From Oscillatoria nigro-viridis PCC 7112 (lineage in GTDB: Bacteria > Cyanobacteriota > Cyanobacteriia > Cyanobacteriales > Microcoleaceae): a stretch of DNA of 64,000 nt. This document shows, piece after piece, positions 60,221 through 64,000 of this stretch. Positions within the stretch are counted from its first letter, which is position 1, and each line of letters begins with the position of its first letter. The position numbers and the translations under genes are program-made. The stretch is from assembly GCF_000317475.1 (NCBI RefSeq), contig NC_019729.1, forward strand, positions 7,041,445 through 7,105,444, read 5' to 3'. The notes under the pieces are model-generated. The model had not been told where the DNA came from, did no database searches, and was given only the letters and a program-made list of their open reading frames with translations.

Positions 60221-60320
60221 TATAGCCTTTCGAGCGTAACATGAGGTACACGCTCGATAAGCGGGCATAGGCCTGGAGTGGCCTCCGTGGGCATAAGGGG
60301 ATAGGGCATACCTCACAAAG
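60221..60320. ncRNA. Candidate structured RNA or repeat
   Basis: Several exact stems nest here: CGAGCGT (60231-60237) with ACGCTCG (60250-60256), AGGCC (60269-60273) with GGCCT (60280-60284), and TGAGGTA (60242-60248) with TACCTCA (60309-60315). GGGCATA occurs three times. There is no ORF. It may be a small RNA or a palindromic repeat. Confidence 0.35.
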
Positions 60321-60390
60321 ATTGAGAACTGCCATAAGACCAGCGCCCGAAAACTCATACTTGCTTTCCGGCAGGAATCGTTAGCCACCC

Positions 60391-60482
60391 AAAATTTTAG
60401 ACCCTAGTTCAAGCTTCCAGATTCAAAGCTGCAAGTAAATCTAAAATCTAAAATCTAAAATCTAAAATCTAAAATCGACTGC
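60391..60482. repeat. Half-copy of the heptamer-ended MITE
   Basis: AAAATTTTAGACCCTAGTTC, then AAGCTTCCAG, a variable centre, TAAATCTAAAATC heptamers and an ATCGACTGCC end correspond to 8267-8351. No matching left end is seen. Confidence 0.7.
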
Positions 60483-60529
60483 CCGGATTTGATATTGTCT
60501 TTGGGCTCCGGCTTTAACTTTTGAGACAG

Positions 60530-60763
60530 CTAGACTTCCGAAGATATCAATTCGACCTCATCCTCTTTGAGGTGAGCTCGAAATTTTTTGTCAAATTGTA
60601 CTAGAATCGGCCAATTAGCACTGACAGGTCGGCCGTGCCATTCGTGAACGATCGCCACGACTTCTCCTTCCATACCCTTAATATCAAATGGTTGACTGCG
60701 ATTTTGAGGGTGGTGGTAGACAACAACAGAGTTTTTAATGCAAACGCGATCGCCAACTTTCAT
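60530..60763 (-). CDS. ftrV: Ferredoxin-thioredoxin reductase, variable chain
   Basis: This is a 77-aa protein with an SH3-like fold. VGDRVCIKNSVVVYHHP, FDIKGMEGEVVAIV, GRPVSANWPILVQF and FRAHLKEDEVELI match the small variable subunit that covers the catalytic chain of ferredoxin-thioredoxin reductase. The complex passes electrons from photosystem I via ferredoxin to thioredoxin and so switches carbon-fixation enzymes by light. The catalytic subunit gene (ftrC) is not in the window. Its presence marks the organism as oxygenic-phototrophic. Length is normal. Confidence 0.93.
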   Translation of the reverse strand: MKVGDRVCIKNSVVVYHHPQNRSQPFDIKGMEGEVVAIVHEWHGRPVSANWPILVQFDKKFRAHLKEDEVELISSEV

Positions 60764-61035
60764 AGACTTATATTTAGTGTTCTTTCTTCAAAACTCTGCA
60801 AAGCCTACGGTGCTTAACACTTGTACGCTTTGCGGACAGTCTTCTTATCTTCCCACAAGTAGAGCGAAAACTTAAACAAAGTTGACGGTTCCCTGTCGGT
60901 GCTTCGATCGCCCGCCGCGATCGGCATAAACCGAAATGTCGATGATCCTCGGTCGATCCTGCAGGCCCGATCGGCCTTTAAAGCTCGATCGGGCGGATTC
61001 TCAAGGGCGGGAATTGATGCAGGCTAATCGGGAAA

Positions 61036-63807
61036 CTATTTACTTAACTGATTTAACCAACACTCAACATCAACAGCCAAGGTTTGACCCAACTCCAGCA
61101 ACTGCCGGATCGAAGACAACTCCCAGCCGCCGCCTGAACGCGCAATCTCCAAGGCAACAGCAGCCCCCGCAGTTTCGCCCGCCGAGGCATCTTGCCGTTG
61201 CAGCCAGCCCAAACACAAAGGCACAATTTGACTGTACAGAGAATCGAAATACAGTTCCTGCGATTTGTCCAAACACAAACCCAGACTCAGCCGATCGCCC
61301 ACAGCGATCAAACGCTCGATCGTGCGGATCTCAGCTTCTAACTGGACAGGCGAGCGGTCCTCCACGCCCGATCCTGCTTGCAGCAGCGCGTCTAGCGATC
61401 GCCAAACCATCTTTTCCAAAATTTGCTTGACTTCGGGAACGTTCAACCGACAGCGGAGGTGGCCGCTTTCAGTGGCGATCGCCTCAATTTCGGCCAGCAG
61501 CGGTTCCACATCCTCCGTTTCCACTTCCAGGGCCTTGGCCGCCGTCAAACAGCGGTGTCCCAAAGCCACCTCCGCAGCCACCTGCAACTCTACCGGCACC
61601 GGCAACTCGTCTCGGTGGAACGCCATCATCACCCCGTAATTTTCGCGGTAAACCTGAGTGTAAAGCTGATCCAACCGAGTCAAATTTTCCTGACTCAGCA
61701 ACTGCACGATCCGGTGGCGTTCCTCAGCGAATAAATCCCGCAAGCTAAAGGACTGATCCCCAAACAGCCGCACCATTTCCAGAATGGCGTGGGCCGCCGA
61801 AGCTTCTTGCATAACTCCAAACAACCGCTCTTTGAGCATAGTGTAAGACCGGCGGCTGCCAAAAGGCTGAATGCAGCAGTGGAAGTCCCAGCCGCCGAGG
61901 TGGAGCGCAGCAAACACAAAAACCTCTGTTTCCCGCGTAATTTCCGAGGTTAACTGCAATTGACCCACAGCCAGAGTCATCGAGCCCATGCGCTGAATTT
62001 GGAAATCTTGCTGCCCGGCCTGATAGCAGTAAACTCGCTGTTCGCGGGGATATTTGGCAAACAGAGAACTGATGGCGTAGTGGGCGGCCACTTGTCTGAG
62101 ACTAATTTGGGCTGTCACCACCAGTTTGCGGTAAACTTCGGCCCCTGTTGTGAAATAGTCAACGTTGCTGGGTACGAGGGCTAGTTGAGCGACAAAATCC
62201 TTTTCTAGCTGGACGCCGGTAACTTCGCCCGCCAATTCCAGCGCCCGGGCCGCGTAGCGCAGAATTTGCACGCCTTCTGGCCGCGAGATTTCTTCAAAAA
62301 ACCAGCCGCAGCTAGTGAACATTAACAAGGTGTGGCGCTGCATTTCCAGCAGTCGCAGGGCGTCCACCTGTTCTCCGGCATCGAGGGGGCGGACTTGATG
62401 GCGTTCGAGGAAACTGTCAACGTTAGCGGGCGATCGATCGCGGATGACCTCAATATATTCATCTCTGGCTTTCCAGGGATCGCTCAACAGCTTGCGCCCC
62501 GCTTCTTCGTAAATCGGAATCAGCCGATCGCGCAGCCAATTGAGAGTATCCCGCAAAGGGCGGCGCCATTTTTGGTTCCACTCGCCGCCGCCGCCGCAGC
62601 CGCAATCATCTTGCCAGCGATCGACCCCGTGAGAGCAACTCCAGGCCGTCACGGGTTTGAGTTCCACTTCCCAAGCGCTCGGATTTTGACTTAAATAATG
62701 AGCAAAATTAGTCACCGTCCAGCCGCGGCGGGGAAACTCTTCTGTGAAGGCGTAGGCGAGGCATTTTTCGGTACCGTTTTTGTGGTGGCCGAAAGTTTCG
62801 CCGTCCGTCGCCACGCAGATTAATTGAGCCGGTCGGTGGTCTCCCCGCACTGCTTGACCCAAGCGCCCCACCAAGTGGTGGCTGCTGCTGAGAACGTCGT
62901 TGAAGCCCATATCCCGCGAGATCGGGCCGTCGTAGAAAAAGATATCAATGTAGGGAGTGTTGGCAGGTGTGGCTTCGGAATTTTGGAAGTGTCTGCGGCC
63001 AAAATGGTGAGTGCTCAGTGGGGAGAGTTGGTGGTCAGCCATTAACCGCATTTCCGGCTTCAAATAGCAGCGGTAGGGGCGAGTCGGATCGATTTGGCCG
63101 CCGCCGACTTCGTGCCATTCGGAATTTTCGGCTGGTTCCCCTTCGTGGTTTTGCCCGATTAGCGGGCGGCAGCGTTCGGCTTGGGAGGGGGCTAAGACAA
63201 TGAAGCGGATGCCTTCAGCGACCAAAACTTCCAGAGTGGCGTAGTCTACTGCGGTTTCGGCGAGCCACATTCCTTCGGGCTCGCGATCGAACCGGGAGCG
63301 AAAATCAGCGATCCCCCAGCGAATTTGGGTGTATTTGTCTCGCTCGTTAGCCAGCGGCATGATGATGTGATTGTAGACTTGGGCGATCGCGTTGCCGTGA
63401 CCGTTGAGCCGCTGACAGCTTTTGCGATCGGCCTCCAGAATCCGCTGGTAGACTTCCGTGTCGTAGCGTTCCAGCCAGCTCATCAGGGTGGGCCCGATGT
63501 TGAAGCTCATATACTCGTAGTTGTTGACGATCCCCGCGACTTCGCCGCGATCGTTGAGTATGCGGGCAAAGGCGTTCGGGCGGTAGCACTCGATGTCAAT
63601 GCGTTCGTTCCAGTCGTGGGCTGGAGAGGCGCTGGCTTGGCGTTCGATCGCGTCCAGATAAGGGTTTTCCCGGGGCGGCTGGTAAAAGTGACCGTGAACC
63701 GTCACGCACACCCCAGTTGCAGCAGCCACACTGCTTTGGGTTGCAGCCGTAACGGTTGGCGAAGACAAAGGCAGCACATCGGATTGAGTTGTAGAAATCG
63801 AAACCAT
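61036..63807 (-). CDS. Glycoside hydrolase family 57 protein with DUF3536
   Basis: This is a 923-aa protein. After a Ser/Thr/Ala-rich N-terminus (about 1-32) the GH57 domain begins with CVTVHGHFYQPPRENPY. It continues with IVNNYEYMSFNIGPTLMSW, GMWLAETAVD, RFIVLAPSQAERCRP and ATDGETFGHHKNG (residues to about 360), motifs of the GH57 (beta/alpha)7 barrel. The C-terminal about 500 residues are the helical DUF3536 region (ASAAHAILEMVRLFGDQ, VELQVAAEVALGHRC). Characterised GH57 enzymes are alpha-amylases, glucanotransferases or branching enzymes; this subfamily is not characterised as far as I know, so a role in glycogen handling is inference. A CGCCGCCGCCGCAG run encodes CGCGGGGE near residue 400. 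It stands alone, divergent from the window end. Confidence 0.88.
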   Translation of the reverse strand: MVSISTTQSDVLPLSSPTVTAATQSSVAAATGVCVTVHGHFYQPPRENPYLDAIERQASASPAHDWNERIDIECYRPNAFARILNDRGEVAGIVNNYEYMSFNIGPTLMSWLERYDTEVYQRILEADRKSCQRLNGHGNAIAQVYNHIIMPLANERDKYTQIRWGIADFRSRFDREPEGMWLAETAVDYATLEVLVAEGIRFIVLAPSQAERCRPLIGQNHEGEPAENSEWHEVGGGQIDPTRPYRCYLKPEMRLMADHQLSPLSTHHFGRRHFQNSEATPANTPYIDIFFYDGPISRDMGFNDVLSSSHHLVGRLGQAVRGDHRPAQLICVATDGETFGHHKNGTEKCLAYAFTEEFPRRGWTVTNFAHYLSQNPSAWEVELKPVTAWSCSHGVDRWQDDCGCGGGGEWNQKWRRPLRDTLNWLRDRLIPIYEEAGRKLLSDPWKARDEYIEVIRDRSPANVDSFLERHQVRPLDAGEQVDALRLLEMQRHTLLMFTSCGWFFEEISRPEGVQILRYAARALELAGEVTGVQLEKDFVAQLALVPSNVDYFTTGAEVYRKLVVTAQISLRQVAAHYAISSLFAKYPREQRVYCYQAGQQDFQIQRMGSMTLAVGQLQLTSEITRETEVFVFAALHLGGWDFHCCIQPFGSRRSYTMLKERLFGVMQEASAAHAILEMVRLFGDQSFSLRDLFAEERHRIVQLLSQENLTRLDQLYTQVYRENYGVMMAFHRDELPVPVELQVAAEVALGHRCLTAAKALEVETEDVEPLLAEIEAIATESGHLRCRLNVPEVKQILEKMVWRSLDALLQAGSGVEDRSPVQLEAEIRTIERLIAVGDRLSLGLCLDKSQELYFDSLYSQIVPLCLGWLQRQDASAGETAGAAVALEIARSGGGWELSSIRQLLELGQTLAVDVECWLNQLSK

Positions 63808-64000
63808 GCGATCGAATCCTCAAGTAGTTAAAGACAATAAAACCAGCCTAATTAGAAACTGAAACCTTACGCAGCAAGAGTTACAGCTAGGCATCTGTTG
63901 GAGCTAAATTTTGGCAGATAAGTTTTGATACATTTGTAGTATTGCGAGCAAAGCATTCGTTCCAAGATGCCAACCGTCGATCCCTGGTTTGTTTGCCAAT
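63808..64000 (-). other. Upstream region of the GH57 gene
   Basis: This should contain the GH57 promoter. I see no gene and no certain promoter elements; the window ends here. Confidence 0.4.

Noticed and set aside
1..64000. rRNA or tRNA genes
   Set aside because: I looked for conserved tRNA arms and rRNA motifs by eye and saw none; a covariance search would be decisive.

Overview
The window looks like chromosome of a filamentous, non-heterocystous cyanobacterium of the Microcoleus/Oscillatoria type. This is an inference from four things: the octamer GCGATCGC (HIP1) is very frequent; a ferredoxin-thioredoxin reductase variable chain (ftrV) is present; many genes encode large PAS/GAF hybrid histidine kinases; and intergenic DNA is full of heptamer tandem repeats and small dispersed palindromes. 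I saw no rRNA, tRNA or CRISPR array.

Layout. 1-6.7 kb: the end of one hybrid kinase, a decayed gene split by two small repeat insertions, a 1375-aa membrane hybrid kinase and a REC-first kinase. 7-11.3 kb: a GIY-YIG protein, small conserved proteins, a TSUP anion transporter and a pentapeptide-repeat protein. 11.5-15.4 kb: a solitary TnpB element, ilvD and a DUF937 protein. 15.9-21.5 kb: a membrane kinase, then an ISKra4 element (frameshifted) and an intact IS66 element, both with 8-bp target duplications. 21.5-23.2 kb: AT-rich, apparently non-coding DNA. 23.2-33.7 kb: a giant 2745-aa hybrid kinase (4 CBS, 3 GAF, about 11 PAS, HisKA, HATPase, REC) followed by two short REC-HisKA-HATPase proteins; probably one signalling locus. 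34.3-42.9 kb: a DUF697 GTPase, a REC-adenylate cyclase, a phosphoribulokinase-like kinase, small envelope proteins, an ABC ATPase, a tandem repeat array and a STAND (NB-ARC-like) ATPase whose 3' end lies in that array. 43.3-52.6 kb: an unusual five-gene co-directional cluster. 52.9-64 kb: a Uma2 protein, a broken IS5-like element, a PfkB kinase, an APH/P-loop kinase fusion, a DUF218 protein, ftrV and a large GH57/DUF3536 protein.

The most interesting part is 43.3-52.6 kb. It encodes a J-like/TPR/RDD membrane protein without an HPD motif, a HerA/FtsK-type ATPase with a long coiled-coil tail, a coiled-coil protein, a second coiled-coil protein and an Hsp70 without its C-terminal lid. The third gene ends in A AAA AAG followed after 7 nt by a perfect 11-bp stem, and the -1 frame stays open for 133 more codons. 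This is a textbook layout for programmed -1 frameshifting and would add a C-terminal domain of unknown function. My working guess is a membrane-anchored, ATP-driven machine with a dedicated chaperone and a frameshift-encoded effector or subunit. Its function is unknown to me.
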